The notes below the pieces were generated by a model. That model had not been told where the DNA came from and did no database searches. It saw only the letters and a list, made by a program, of their open reading frames with translations. From Sphingopyxis sp. (GTDB taxonomy: Bacteria > Pseudomonadota > Alphaproteobacteria > Sphingomonadales > Sphingomonadaceae): a stretch of 64,000 nt of DNA. Shown piece by piece: positions 36,778-44,762 of the stretch. A program made the position numbers and the translations under genes. The number at the start of each line of letters is the position of its first letter. The first letter of the stretch is position 1. The DNA lies in NCBI GenBank assembly GCA_017745175.1, contig JAGHZY010000019.1:1-64000 (forward strand), given 5' to 3'.

Positions 36778-37914
36778 TCAGGTCTTGCGGACGAACACCG
36801 TTCCCGCCGAATAGCCCGCGCCGAACGAACAGATCAGCCCGGTATCGCCCGCCGCCATATCTTCATGGTTGAGGTGGAAGGCGATGATCGACCCCGCGCT
36901 CGACGTGTTGCCATAGGTGTCGAGCACCGTCGGGCTCTCGTCTTCGCTCGCCTCGTGCCCCAGCACGCGCTGCGCGATCAGCCGGTTCATGTTGGTGTTC
37001 GCCTGATGGAGCCACAGCCGCCGCATGTCGGCGCCTTCGAGACCCAGCACCTCCATCTGCTCGACGATCATGGTCGCGACCATCGGGACGACTTCCTTGA
37101 ACACCCTGCGGCCTTCCTGGACGAAGAGCTTGTCCGACTTCGGCCCCGACTGGTCGATCCCGCCGTGGCCGCGGTTGAGGAAGCCGAAATTGTTGCGGAT
37201 GTTGTTCGAGAATTGCGTCTTCAGTTTCGTGCCGAGGATGTCCCAATGTCCCGCGGGCGCGATGGCCTTGTCCTCGACAAGGATCGCGGTCGCGACGTCG
37301 CCGAAGATGAAATGGCTGTCGCGGTCGCGCCAGTTGAGATGCCCCGAACAGATTTCGGGGTTCACGACGAGCACGCTCCGCGCATGGCCGGCGCGGATAT
37401 AGTCGGCGGCAGTCTGGATGCCGAAGGTCGCCGACGAGCAGGCGACATTCATGTCGAAACCGAAGCCGTCGATGCCGAGCGCGTCCTGGATCTCGACCGC
37501 CATCGCCGGATAGGGCCGCTGCATGTTCGACGCGGCGCACAGCACGGCGTCGACTTGCGAAGCATCGCGCCCGGCGCGTGCGAGCGCATCCCTCGCCGCC
37601 GCGACGCCGATCTCGGCGAGGATCGACAGCTCGTCGTTGCTGCGCTCGGCGATGCGCGGCGCCATGTGGCGGGGGTCGAGGATGCCCGTCTTGTCGACGA
37701 CGAAGCGCGATCCGATGCCGCTCGCCTTCTCGATGAATTCGACGCTCGATTCGGTCAGTTCGGGGGCTTCGCCGGCCGCGATGGCTGCTGCATTTTCCCT
37801 ATTGTGCAGCGCAACATACTGGTTAAAACTTGCGACAAGTTCTTCGTTGGAGATGCGTTCGGCGGGGGTGAAAAGGCCGGTTGCGGAAATGACCGGCTGC
37901 GGTGTGTGCGACAT
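36778..37914 (-). CDS. Beta-ketoacyl-ACP synthase III-like enzyme (long FabH variant)
   Basis: 378 residues, about 50 longer than housekeeping FabH. The triad is intact: Cys159 (NVACSSATFG), His303 (LWLHQANTNMNRL) and Asn336 (YGNTSSAGS). An extra N-terminal segment (ALHNRENAAAIAAGEAPELTESS) replaces the short start of FabH. Enzymes of this shape condense acyl-CoA or acyl-ACP with malonyl-ACP, and long variants often serve special fatty acid or signalling pathways. No acyl carrier protein or reductase is next to it, so its acyl substrate stays open. Confidence 0.9.
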   Translation of the reverse strand: MSHTPQPVISATGLFTPAERISNEELVASFNQYVALHNRENAAAIAAGEAPELTESSVEFIEKASGIGSRFVVDKTGILDPRHMAPRIAERSNDELSILAEIGVAAARDALARAGRDASQVDAVLCAASNMQRPYPAMAVEIQDALGIDGFGFDMNVACSSATFGIQTAADYIRAGHARSVLVVNPEICSGHLNWRDRDSHFIFGDVATAILVEDKAIAPAGHWDILGTKLKTQFSNNIRNNFGFLNRGHGGIDQSGPKSDKLFVQEGRRVFKEVVPMVATMIVEQMEVLGLEGADMRRLWLHQANTNMNRLIAQRVLGHEASEDESPTVLDTYGNTSSAGSIIAFHLNHEDMAAGDTGLICSFGAGYSAGTVFVRKT

Positions 37915-38104
37915 GATGGGCCTGCGTGTCTTATGGTTTCAGGACACGCTGATTAAGCTCCGCCGCGGCATCGCGCAACGCCCCGCATCTTGCTGAACAT
38001 GTCCCGACATCATGGTTAACCTGCCACTAACCAATTTGGTGGCAGACTGGCAGATGCAGGCCTCCGGGGGGATGGCTCCCCGGGCGCCGAGCGGGAGCAT
38101 GACC

Positions 38105-38656
38105 ATGGCGACGCGTTCAGGACCGGCCGCAGGCGACCTGTCCCTTTCCGAGATCAGGGAATTTGCGGGCTTTCCCGCGGCGACCCAGCGCTATATCCGC
38201 CGTTCGCTCGATATCGGGCTCGAACGCGACGATGCGATCGCACGCTGGTCGCGCGACATGGTCGAGGAAACCGCGATCCGCGTGCAGGCGCGCGTCTACC
38301 AGCGGCTCGTCGAGGTGCGCGCGCATATTCCCGACGACAGCGGGCTCGACGCGCTCGAACATTTCATGGCGCCGCTGATCGCGGTGTCGGCGTTCGACCT
38401 CGGGCAGGACCGCCTGCCGGGCTTCGCGTCCTACCGCTTTCTCTACGAACGCCTGCTCGGTGCGCATGCGCGGCCGTGGTTGCCGGGCGCCTTCTGCGCC
38501 GCGGCCTCGCTGCCGCATCTCCATCCCGACAAGCGCAAGGTCCTGCTCCAGTCGATCAGCGAGGCTGCCGCGACCGCGCCCGGCTGGTCGGCGCGCGAAC
38601 CGAGCTTCTTTCCCGAATGGGTCGACAAGATCGACGAGACGAGGCCCGCGAACTGA
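38105..38656 (+). CDS. Uncharacterised soluble protein
   Basis: 183 residues from the ATG at 38105 (GGGAG at 38093-38097). No family recognised. It is helical and charged: LSLSEIREFAGFPAATQRYIRRSLDIGLERDDAIARW and VEETAIRVQARVYQRLVEVRAHIPDD. No signal peptide or membrane segment, one Cys. An in-frame start at 38012 would add a poorly conserved-looking leader. Codon pattern is that of a real gene. Divergent from the KAS III gene. Confidence 0.7.
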   Translation: MATRSGPAAGDLSLSEIREFAGFPAATQRYIRRSLDIGLERDDAIARWSRDMVEETAIRVQARVYQRLVEVRAHIPDDSGLDALEHFMAPLIAVSAFDLGQDRLPGFASYRFLYERLLGAHARPWLPGAFCAAASLPHLHPDKRKVLLQSISEAAATAPGWSAREPSFFPEWVDKIDETRPAN

Positions 38657-38761
38657 TCGCGGACCCCGGGGCAGGGGCAGGAAGCCGTCCTTCCCCCTTT
38701 CCTGATCGCGGAGCCGATCCGGGATCTGCGGCCGCGTTATCGTTGAACCGAAATTTTGAAT

Positions 38762-38776
38762 TGCAAATGACTCGCA
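38762..38776. promoter_or_regulatory. Fur-box-like palindrome upstream of the small protein and fpr
   Basis: TGCAAATGACTCGCA, which reads TGCGAGTCATTTGCA on the other strand, is a TGCRA-N5-T(C/T)(G/T)CA dyad like those at 44183 and 45039-45114. It lies within the spacer of a plausible promoter (TTGAAT at 38756, TAACAT at 38778), where a bound Fur dimer would block RNA polymerase. 52 nt before the first start codon. Confidence 0.55.
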
Positions 38777-38827
38777 ATAACATATAAGCCCGCCGGCACC
38801 ACCTCATGCGCGCCGGAAAGGGATATG

Positions 38828-39286
38828 ATGTACGCCTTTGTCGACCGCCCGGTGGCAAGCCTCTGCAACGGTGGCCGTTTCCTGTTGTGGGCGATGCGCG
38901 GCTGGATCGCGGCGGCCGGGCGCGGCCAGTGCCCGCCGCAGAGGCTGCACCGGGGATTCGTCGCGGTCGACGCCGCCGCCGCGCTCCCCGATTTCCATGT
39001 CGTGATGGCGCTGCTGGGCGGCGGCGGCGTCCGGACGCTGCGGCTCGCGCCGATGGCGTGCCTCCGGATTTCAGGGGACGAAGCAATTCTGCTTGGACTC
39101 TGGCGCGATTTTTCGCTTGGGGATGCCGCAAATGCCCGCGCGACACTGGCCTTGCTGGCCGGGGGAGAAAGCGTCGGCCCGATCGCAAGGGCGATGGGCG
39201 CCGTGACCGGCAGACTGGTCGCGGCGGGATTCGATATGCCGGCCCTCGCGACCGGCACCACGACACATCAGGAAAGTTCAAAGTGA
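38828..39286 (+). CDS. Uncharacterised 152-residue protein, paralogue of the one at 43634, coupled to fpr
   Basis: No known function. The core reads LRLAPMACLRISGDEAILLGL (residues 71-91). It aligns with AVAPPCCPRLSFDEALLAA in the protein at 43634-44053, sharing A-P-x-x-C-x-R-(I/L)-S-x-D-E-A-(I/L)-L. Cys78 is the shared cysteine. Both proteins have an upstream arginine/tryptophan segment of the same length and a helical tail. The stop overlaps the fpr start (TGATG), so it is coupled to ferredoxin-NADP reductase. A Fur-box-like site lies upstream. An iron-responsive role is inferred. ATGs at 38825 and 38828 are both possible. Confidence 0.75.
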   Translation: MYAFVDRPVASLCNGGRFLLWAMRGWIAAAGRGQCPPQRLHRGFVAVDAAAALPDFHVVMALLGGGGVRTLRLAPMACLRISGDEAILLGLWRDFSLGDAANARATLALLAGGESVGPIARAMGAVTGRLVAAGFDMPALATGTTTHQESSK

Positions 39287-40101
39287 TGAGTGACCGTATT
39301 GCCGAAGCCGCCAAGCTGGCCCCCTCCGCCTCGCTGACCGTCGAGGAGGTGCGTTCGGTGCGCCACTGGAACGAGCATCTGTTCAGCTTCACGATCACCC
39401 GCCCGCCGAGCTTCCGCTTCCGTTCGGGCGAGTTCGTGATGATCGGTCTGCCGGGCGAGGGGCGCCCGCTGCTCCGCGCCTATTCGATCGCAAGCCCCGC
39501 CTATGCCGACGAGCTCGAATTCCTGTCGATCAAGGTGCCCGATGGCCCGCTGACCTCGCGGCTCCAGCTGATCCGGCCCGGCGACCCCGTCTATCTCGGC
39601 CGCAAGCCGACCGGCACGCTCGTCGCCGACGCGCTGACCCCCGGCCGGCGGCTGTTCATGCTTTCGACCGGCACCGGCCTCGCGCCGTTCCTCAGCCTTG
39701 CTCGCGACCCCGACATCTACGAGCGTTTCAACCAGATCGTGATCGTGCACTGCGTGCGGCAGGTCAGCGACCTCGCCTTCCGCGACGAGCTCGAAAGCCA
39801 GCTCGCAGGCGATCCGCTGGTGCAGGATCAGGCGCTGCTGCAATTCCATTACCTGCCGACGGTAACGCGCGAGCCTTTCCGCACGACGGGGCGCATCGAC
39901 GCGCTGATCGAGGATGGGTCGCTCTTCGGACACCCGTTGACCGGCCCGACGGCCTTCGATCCGGCGACCGACCGCATCATGATGTGCGGCAGCATGGCAA
40001 TGATCCGCGACCTGCAGGCCCGCTTCGAGGAACTGGGCTTCAAGGAAGGCTCGAACGCCGCGCCCGGCGACTTCGTCATCGAGCGGGCGTTCGTCGGCTA
40101 A
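39286..40101 (+). CDS. fpr: Ferredoxin/flavodoxin--NADP+ reductase
   Basis: 271 residues. The FAD domain has RFRSGEFVMIGLPGEGRPLLRAYSIASPAYAD, with the RAYS FAD-binding motif. The NADP domain has LFMLSTGTGLAPFLSLARDP and IMMCGSMAMIRDLQARFEELG. The C-terminal extension ends VIERAFVG, as in alphaproteobacterial and Azotobacter-type enzymes. It moves electrons between NADPH and ferredoxins such as the Bfd at 44864. The gene overlaps the preceding small protein gene by one nucleotide, and both lie behind the Fur-box-like site. Confidence 0.95.
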   Translation: MSDRIAEAAKLAPSASLTVEEVRSVRHWNEHLFSFTITRPPSFRFRSGEFVMIGLPGEGRPLLRAYSIASPAYADELEFLSIKVPDGPLTSRLQLIRPGDPVYLGRKPTGTLVADALTPGRRLFMLSTGTGLAPFLSLARDPDIYERFNQIVIVHCVRQVSDLAFRDELESQLAGDPLVQDQALLQFHYLPTVTREPFRTTGRIDALIEDGSLFGHPLTGPTAFDPATDRIMMCGSMAMIRDLQARFEELGFKEGSNAAPGDFVIERAFVG

Positions 40102-40112
40102 GCCAAACCCCT

Positions 40113-41525
40113 TCAGGGCTTGTCGGCATAAGCCTTCACCAGATCGAACATATAGTCGCGCCCGACATAGACCGAGCGGACTTCCATGCGTTCGTTGAGG
40201 CCGTGCGCGCCGTTGCCGTCGGGGTCGCCCCACATGCCGGGGATGCCATAGGTCGGGATGCCGACCGCGCCGAGGAAGGTGGCATCGGTATAGCCGTTCG
40301 CCATCGACGGAATGACCTTCAGGCCGGGCCAATATTTGTCGACGAGTTTCTGCATCGGCCCGATGATTTTCAGGTCGAGCGGCGGCGCGGGCGGGGCGGG
40401 GCGCTTCGGCGCCAATTGGGTGATCGTCACGCCGGGATCGCCGATGACCTTCGCGAGCTCGTCCCTGATCGATTCGATGCTGTGCCCCGGAAAGATACGG
40501 CAGTTGATGTTCGTGCCCGCGCGCTGCGGCAGCGCGTTTGGCGCATGCCCGCCGTCGAGCAGCGTCGCGACGCAGGTGGTGCGCAAATTGCTGTGCAGGA
40601 ACGGGTCCTTGTTGACGATCGCCTCGGCCGCCTTGTCGGCGGGATTTTTCGCCAGCGCGACCATCGCCTTGCCCGTTTCGTCGCCGCGCGCCGCGCCCGC
40701 TTCGGAAAAGAAGCGCCGCGTCGTGTCGGTCATTTCGACCGGAAAGTCATATTCCCCGATCTTCGTGAGCGCGCGCGCGAGTTCGTAGATCGCGTTGGCG
40801 GGCACCGGCGCCGAGCTGTGGCCGCCGGGATTGCGCGTTTCGAGGCGGAAATTGGCGAAGGTCTTTTCGCCGACCTGCACCGACTGGCCGAGCACCTTGC
40901 CCTTTCCGTCGCTGTCGCCGCCGCCGCCCTCGTTCAATGCGAATTCGGCGTCGATCAGGTCGCGTTTGTTCGCCGCGAGCCATTCGGCCCCGTTGAACGC
41001 GCCGTTGCTTTCCTCGCCGCAGGTCAGCGCGACCTTGACCGTGCGCTTGGGCTTGTAGCCCTGCTTTTGGAAGCGGATCAGCGTGTCGACCCACACCGCC
41101 GCCTGCGCCTTGTCGTCGGCGGTGCCGCGGCCATAGAAATAGCCATTCTCCTCGACCATCACGAACGGATCGCGCTCCCAGTCGGCGCGCTTCGCCTCGA
41201 CGACGTCGATATGCGCGACGAGCAGGATCGGTTTCGCGGTCTTGCTGGTGCCCGGATAGACGGCGACGAGGCCGCCCTCTTTCGGATTTTCGGGGGTCGC
41301 GAACAGGGTGAGCTGGCTTTCGGGGATGCCTGCTGCCTTCAGTCGCGCCGCCATGCGTTCGGCGGCGAGCGTGCAGCTTCCCGACGACAGCGTCGTGTTC
41401 GTCTCGACAAGTTCGCGGTAAATCTCGCGGAAGGCGAGCTGGTCGGGGCGCGGCGGCGACTCGGCGGCGATCGCGGGCATCGCGAGCAGCATGGCGGACG
41501 TCAGCAGCGCGGACAGCGTTTTCAT
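40113..41525 (-). CDS. M20 family metallopeptidase, exported
   Basis: 470 residues with a signal peptide (MKTLSALLTSAMLLAMPAIAAE). Zinc motifs of the M20/ArgE/carboxypeptidase family: LLVAHIDVVEAKRADWERDPF with the first His-Asp, YFYGRGTADDKAQAAVWVDTL with the bridging Asp, and ALTCGEESNGAFNGAEWL with the catalytic Glu-Glu. The dimerisation domain contains RNPGGHSSAPVPANAIYELA. GIPGMWGDPDGNGAHGLNERMEV near the C-terminus has the last zinc His. It probably hydrolyses peptides or acyl amino acids in the periplasm. Confidence 0.92.
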   Translation of the reverse strand: MKTLSALLTSAMLLAMPAIAAESPPRPDQLAFREIYRELVETNTTLSSGSCTLAAERMAARLKAAGIPESQLTLFATPENPKEGGLVAVYPGTSKTAKPILLVAHIDVVEAKRADWERDPFVMVEENGYFYGRGTADDKAQAAVWVDTLIRFQKQGYKPKRTVKVALTCGEESNGAFNGAEWLAANKRDLIDAEFALNEGGGGDSDGKGKVLGQSVQVGEKTFANFRLETRNPGGHSSAPVPANAIYELARALTKIGEYDFPVEMTDTTRRFFSEAGAARGDETGKAMVALAKNPADKAAEAIVNKDPFLHSNLRTTCVATLLDGGHAPNALPQRAGTNINCRIFPGHSIESIRDELAKVIGDPGVTITQLAPKRPAPPAPPLDLKIIGPMQKLVDKYWPGLKVIPSMANGYTDATFLGAVGIPTYGIPGMWGDPDGNGAHGLNERMEVRSVYVGRDYMFDLVKAYADKP

Positions 41526-41651
41526 CGATTTCTCCCCTGTTTTGCGGAAGAGGGGAGCAGAAAGACGCGGCGCCTGCAACCCGCGATGCGCGCGCCCCTT
41601 GCGCGGGTGACGGCTTTCGCGCAATCGGGAGCCGTGGGGACAGGAGCCAGT

Positions 41652-42284
41652 GTGACAATTATCGATGACGACCCGCCGGGGCCGCTTGCGCGCGCGGTGC
41701 GCCGCCTGCTGCTTCTGCTGTACCGGTTGCGCGGCTGGAAGGCCTCGGGAACCGTCCCCGAGCCGCGGCGCTTCATCATCATCGCGGCGCCGCATACGAG
41801 CAACTGGGACTTCGTCAATTTCCTCGGGCTGACCGCCGACCTCGGGATCCGTCCCCATTTCATGGGCAAGCTGTCGCTGTTCCGCTGGCCGCTCGGCGGC
41901 TTCATCCGCCAGATGGGCGGGGTGGCGGTCGATCGCCGCGGCGGCGGCAATGTCGTCGAGCAGATGGCGGCCGAATTCGCGCGCCGCAGCGAATTCATGC
42001 TCACCGTCGCGCCCGAGGGGACGCGCGGCAAGGCGACGAAATGGCGCACCGGCTTTTACCAGATCGCGCTCGCGGCAAAGGTGCCGATGGTTGTCGGGCT
42101 GATGGATTATGGCACGCGGACCGGAGGGCTCGGCCCGCTGATCTGGCCGAGCGGCGATTTCCGCGCGGACATGCTCAAGATTCTCGAAGTTTATAAAAGT
42201 TGCGTTCCGAAGTTTCCCGAGCGTGCAGTCCGCTCGATCGATGATATAGTCGGGGCCGATGAGGTACCGGACATTCGCGCATGA
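41652..42284 (+). CDS. PlsC-type lysophospholipid acyltransferase
   Basis: 210 residues, GTG start at 41652 with GGAG 6 nt before. The acyltransferase motif I is APHTSNWDFVNFLGL (HX4D), and motif III is VAPEGTRGKATKWRTGFYQIAL. One hydrophobic segment near the N-terminus (LARAVRRLLLLLYRL). Such enzymes acylate lysophosphatidic acid or related lipids at the inner membrane. The stop overlaps the start of the DUF1295 gene (ATGA), so the two are coupled. The exact acceptor lipid is unknown. Confidence 0.88.
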   Translation: MTIIDDDPPGPLARAVRRLLLLLYRLRGWKASGTVPEPRRFIIIAAPHTSNWDFVNFLGLTADLGIRPHFMGKLSLFRWPLGGFIRQMGGVAVDRRGGGNVVEQMAAEFARRSEFMLTVAPEGTRGKATKWRTGFYQIALAAKVPMVVGLMDYGTRTGGLGPLIWPSGDFRADMLKILEVYKSCVPKFPERAVRSIDDIVGADEVPDIRA

Positions 42285-43096
42285 GTGACGCCCTTTTGCT
42301 GCTTGGCGTCAATTTCGCCGGATTGCTCGGCGCGATCCTGCTGCTGTGGGGCATTGCGACGCTGATCCGCGACGTATCGTTCATCGACGCCTTCTGGGCG
42401 TTCGGCATGGTGCTGCTGGCGTGGGGCACCGCGTGGCAGGTCGGCGTCGAGGCGCCGCATGCGAGGCTGCTGCTCGGGCTCACGACCTTGTGGGGGCTCA
42501 GGCTCGGAATCCACCTGACGATCCGCTGGGCGAGCCATGGCGAAGACCCGCGCTACCGGAAGATCCTCGCGCTCACGGGGGAAAAGCGCAAGTGGAGCTG
42601 GGCGAAGACCGCGCTGATCATGGTCTTCCTGACGCAGGCCCCCTTGCTCTTCATCACCTGCCTGCCCGCACAGCTCGGCATCTGGGCGAGCGCGAGCCAT
42701 CCGCAGGAGATCGGCATCTTTGGATGGATCGGCGCCGCTGCGGCGCTGGCCGGCATCGCGTTCGAAAGCATCGGCGACGCGCAGCTCGACGCCTTCCGCA
42801 AGAATCCCGCGAACCGGGGCAAGGTGCTCGACACCGGTTTGTGGCGCTACACGCGCCACCCCAATTATTTCGGCGACGCACTGACCTGGTGGGGCATCTG
42901 GCTTGTCGTCCTCGATCAGGGATGGGCCCCCGCGCTCGCCAGCCTCGTCGGCCCGGTCTTCCTGACCTTCACGCTCACCCGATGGTCGGGCAAGGCGCTG
43001 CTCGAGAAGGGACTGCACAAGACGCGGCCCGACTATGCCGCCTATGTCGGGCGTACCTCGGGCTTCATTCCATGGCCGCCAAAGACCGGGGCCTAG
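42281..43096 (+). CDS. DUF1295 family (steroid 5-alpha-reductase-like) membrane protein
   Basis: 271 residues and about seven membrane helices. DVSFIDAFWAFGMVLLAWGTA opens the family signature. The C-terminal WRYTRHPNYFGDALTWWGIWLVVL and KTRPDYAAYVGRTSGFIPW are the hallmark of DUF1295/isoprenylcysteine methyltransferase-like reductases, where the Arg-His-Pro-Asn-Tyr segment binds the nucleotide cofactor. The substrate may be a lipid or sterol-like compound. Coupled to the upstream acyltransferase by ATGA, and its 3' end overlaps the next gene by 25 nt. Confidence 0.88.
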   Translation: MSDALLLLGVNFAGLLGAILLLWGIATLIRDVSFIDAFWAFGMVLLAWGTAWQVGVEAPHARLLLGLTTLWGLRLGIHLTIRWASHGEDPRYRKILALTGEKRKWSWAKTALIMVFLTQAPLLFITCLPAQLGIWASASHPQEIGIFGWIGAAAALAGIAFESIGDAQLDAFRKNPANRGKVLDTGLWRYTRHPNYFGDALTWWGIWLVVLDQGWAPALASLVGPVFLTFTLTRWSGKALLEKGLHKTRPDYAAYVGRTSGFIPWPPKTGA

Positions 43097-43494
43097 GCGA
43101 CTGCGAAAGCCCCGCCGATGCGTCGGCGCTCGGCGACGCGCCGCGCATCCGCGCGATCCTGATCGAAGCGGCGCGCGCGGGGCGCAGCGTCAGCTATTCG
43201 GAGCTGCTCGGCGACCTTGGCTTCCGTTTCACCCGGCCGAAGATGCGCGCGGTGTGCCGGACGCTCGAGGAAGTCGACCGGCTCAGCGCGCTCGACGGCG
43301 AGCCCGACCTTGCCGTGCTGGTGGTCCGCGAGAGCGACCGGCTGCCGGGGCAGGGATGGTGGGTCGGCGGAACGGCGCTGCTGCTCGGTTACGACGGCCC
43401 GTGGGAAGGCGCGGCCGCCGCACGGTTCATCCGCGAGCAGCAGCAGGCGGTGTTCGATTATTGGGAAGGGCGCCAGGCGGGTTTCGACCGGTAG
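43072..43494 (+). CDS. Uncharacterised 140-residue protein, third gene of the acyltransferase/DUF1295 operon
   Basis: No family assigned. The start overlaps the DUF1295 gene by 25 nt in another frame. The sequence is compact and soluble: RIRAILIEAARAGRSVSYSELLGDLGFRFTRPKMRAVCRTLEEVDRLS looks like a helical, winged-helix-sized segment, and GQGWWVGGTALLLGYDGPWEGAAAARFIREQQQAVFDYW is aromatic-rich. Conserved-looking Trp and Gly residues suggest a folded domain. A dispersed repeat follows. Confidence 0.68.
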   Translation: MAAKDRGLGDCESPADASALGDAPRIRAILIEAARAGRSVSYSELLGDLGFRFTRPKMRAVCRTLEEVDRLSALDGEPDLAVLVVRESDRLPGQGWWVGGTALLLGYDGPWEGAAAARFIREQQQAVFDYWEGRQAGFDR

Positions 43495-43520
43495 CGGGCA
43501 ATTGCTGATATCTCTTTCAT

Positions 43521-43594
43521 CGTCACCCCGGACTTGATCCGGGGGCGATGACTTCAGCGCTGCGGTGGATCCCGGATCAAGTCCGGGATGACGA
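43521..43594. repeat. Dispersed inverted-repeat element, copy 4
   Basis: CGTCACCCCGGACTTGATCC and GATCCCGGATCAAGTCCGGG form the arms around GATGACTTCAGCGCTGCGGTG. Nearly the same as copies 2 and 5. It lies between two convergent genes, where it could act as a transcript end. Confidence 0.88.
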
Positions 43595-43633
43595 AGAGGA
43601 CGAGCGAACGTCACTTCCCACCTAAAGCGCCCG

Positions 43634-44053
43634 CTAGACCCGCCCCGGGGCCCGCGCGCGGATGAAATTCTCGAGCGCGACGAACAGCATCTCGCGCGCG
43701 TCGCTGCCGAGCATCTCGGCGGTCAGCCAGTCGAAATGGACGCGGTCGCCGCGCGAGGCGGCGCCGACGACGGCGGCGAGCAGCGCCTCGTCGAAGCTGA
43801 GGCGCGGGCAGCAGGGCGGCGCGACCGCGAAGGGCTCGGGCCAGATATGGCCGATCGCCTCGACGACGAGGCGATAGCGCCGCGCGGCGAGGATATTGCC
43901 CCAGCGCCGTTCGAGTTCGGGCATCGGGTCGCGGTCGCTGCGGCGGCAGAGGATGCAATAACGCAGTGCGAGCACCGCCTGCGCGGCCTCGACCGGGAGA
44001 TCGCGCACCAGCGGCTGTTCGGACAATCGGCGGATCAGCGTGCTGCCTTGCAT
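43634..44053 (-). CDS. Uncharacterised 139-residue protein, paralogue of the one at 38828, behind a Fur-box-like site
   Basis: No known function. It carries AVAPPCCPRLSFDEALLAA (76-94), matching residues 72-90 of the fpr-linked protein at 38828. It also has a cysteine pair CILC (33-36), a feature the other lacks. WPEPF precedes the core and a helical tail follows. A Fur-box-like palindrome lies 130 nt upstream, and the leader contains a large hairpin followed by a T run. The gene stands next to bfr-bfd on the same strand. An iron-linked role is inferred; Cys81/82 could bind metal. Confidence 0.75.
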   Translation of the reverse strand: MQGSTLIRRLSEQPLVRDLPVEAAQAVLALRYCILCRRSDRDPMPELERRWGNILAARRYRLVVEAIGHIWPEPFAVAPPCCPRLSFDEALLAAVVGAASRGDRVHFDWLTAEMLGSDAREMLFVALENFIRARAPGRV

Positions 44054-44115
44054 GAGGTTCGTTTCTCCCGGCCCATGCAGTTCCCCGGTCCGCTTCGCCC
44101 GGTTCGGGAAAAAGG

Positions 44116-44157
44116 TGCCGGCCGCCTTGGGGCAGCTTGAAGCTGCGGCGGCCGGCA
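44116..44157 (-). promoter_or_regulatory. Two-tier leader hairpin with T run, attenuator-like
   Basis: TGCCGGCCGCC at 44116-44126 pairs perfectly with GGCGGCCGGCA at 44147-44157, and inside it GCAGCT pairs with AGCTGC around 3 nt. On the minus strand the stem is followed by ACCTTTTTCCC, so it has the form of an intrinsic terminator inside the leader of the 139-residue protein, between its Fur-like site and start codon. Confidence 0.6.
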
Positions 44158-44182
44158 GGAGGGGACTGCCTGACCTTGCTAT

Positions 44183-44197
44183 TGAGAATTATTCGCA
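44183..44197 (-). promoter_or_regulatory. Fur-box-like palindrome upstream of the 139-residue protein
   Basis: On the minus strand this reads TGCGAATAATTCTCA, one of the clearest Fur-type dyads in the window. It differs by two central bases from the site at 45039 (TGCGAATCCTTCTCA). It lies 17 nt downstream of a TTGTAT -35-like hexamer, in a position to block transcription toward 44053. Confidence 0.6.
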
Positions 44198-44207
44198 AAT
44201 ACAAGCG

Positions 44208-44234
44208 AAAAAAGAGGCGCCCGAAAGCGCCTCT
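44208..44234 (-). terminator. Intrinsic terminator after bfr
   Basis: On the minus strand AGAGGCGC and GCGCCTCT form an 8-bp perfect stem around TTTCGG, followed directly by TTTTTT. It is a textbook rho-independent terminator, 45 nt after the bfr stop. It separates the bfd-bfr transcript from the promoter of the 139-residue protein. Confidence 0.85.
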
Positions 44235-44279
44235 TATATCAACGGTTTGGGGTGTGGACGTTGCCCCGGCGCCGCCGAA

Positions 44280-44762
44280 TCAGTCGTCGCTGACGGGCTT
44301 CGACTGGAGCTGGATGTAGTTTTCGATGCCCATGCGTTCGATCATCTCGAACTGCTTTTCGAGTTCGTCGACATGATGCTCCTCGCTTTCGAGGATGTCG
44401 GAGAAGAGGTCGCGGCTGACATAGTCGCGCACGCTCTCGCAATGCGCAATGGCATCCCTGAGCAGCGGGATCGCTTCTTCCTCGATCGCGAGGTCGGCCT
44501 TGAGAATCTCCTCGACCGTCTCGCCGACGCGCAGGCGGCCGAGCAGCTGGAAGTTGGGGAGGCCGCCGAGAAAGAGGATGCGGTCGGCAAGCTTGTCAGC
44601 GTGCTTCATCTCGTCGATCGACTCCTCGCGCTCGAAATGCGCGAGGCGCGCGACGCCCCAATTGTCGAGCATGCGATAGTGCAGCCAATATTGGTTGATC
44701 GCGGTCAGCTCGTTCTTGAGCGCCTCGTTGAGGAAGTCGATGACTTTTTCGTCGCCCTTCAT
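44280..44762 (-). CDS. bfr: Bacterioferritin
   Basis: Forms the 24-subunit haem-containing iron store that oxidises Fe(II) and holds ferric mineral. 160 residues. The ferroxidase ligands are visible: Glu18 (LKNELTAINQY), Glu51 and His54 (SIDEMKHADKL), Glu94 region (CESVRDYVSRD) and the EEHHVDELEKQ pair near 126-130. Met52 in DEMKHAD is the haem-axial methionine. It is transcribed with bfd upstream, whose product releases the iron, and ends in a strong terminator. Confidence 0.96.
   Translation of the reverse strand: MKGDEKVIDFLNEALKNELTAINQYWLHYRMLDNWGVARLAHFEREESIDEMKHADKLADRILFLGGLPNFQLLGRLRVGETVEEILKADLAIEEEAIPLLRDAIAHCESVRDYVSRDLFSDILESEEHHVDELEKQFEMIERMGIENYIQLQSKPVSDD

Noticed and set aside
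36778-37914. The KAS III gene as the housekeeping fabH
   Set aside because: It is about 50 residues longer, with an extra N-terminal segment, and stands away from plsX and acpP, which usually accompany fabH.
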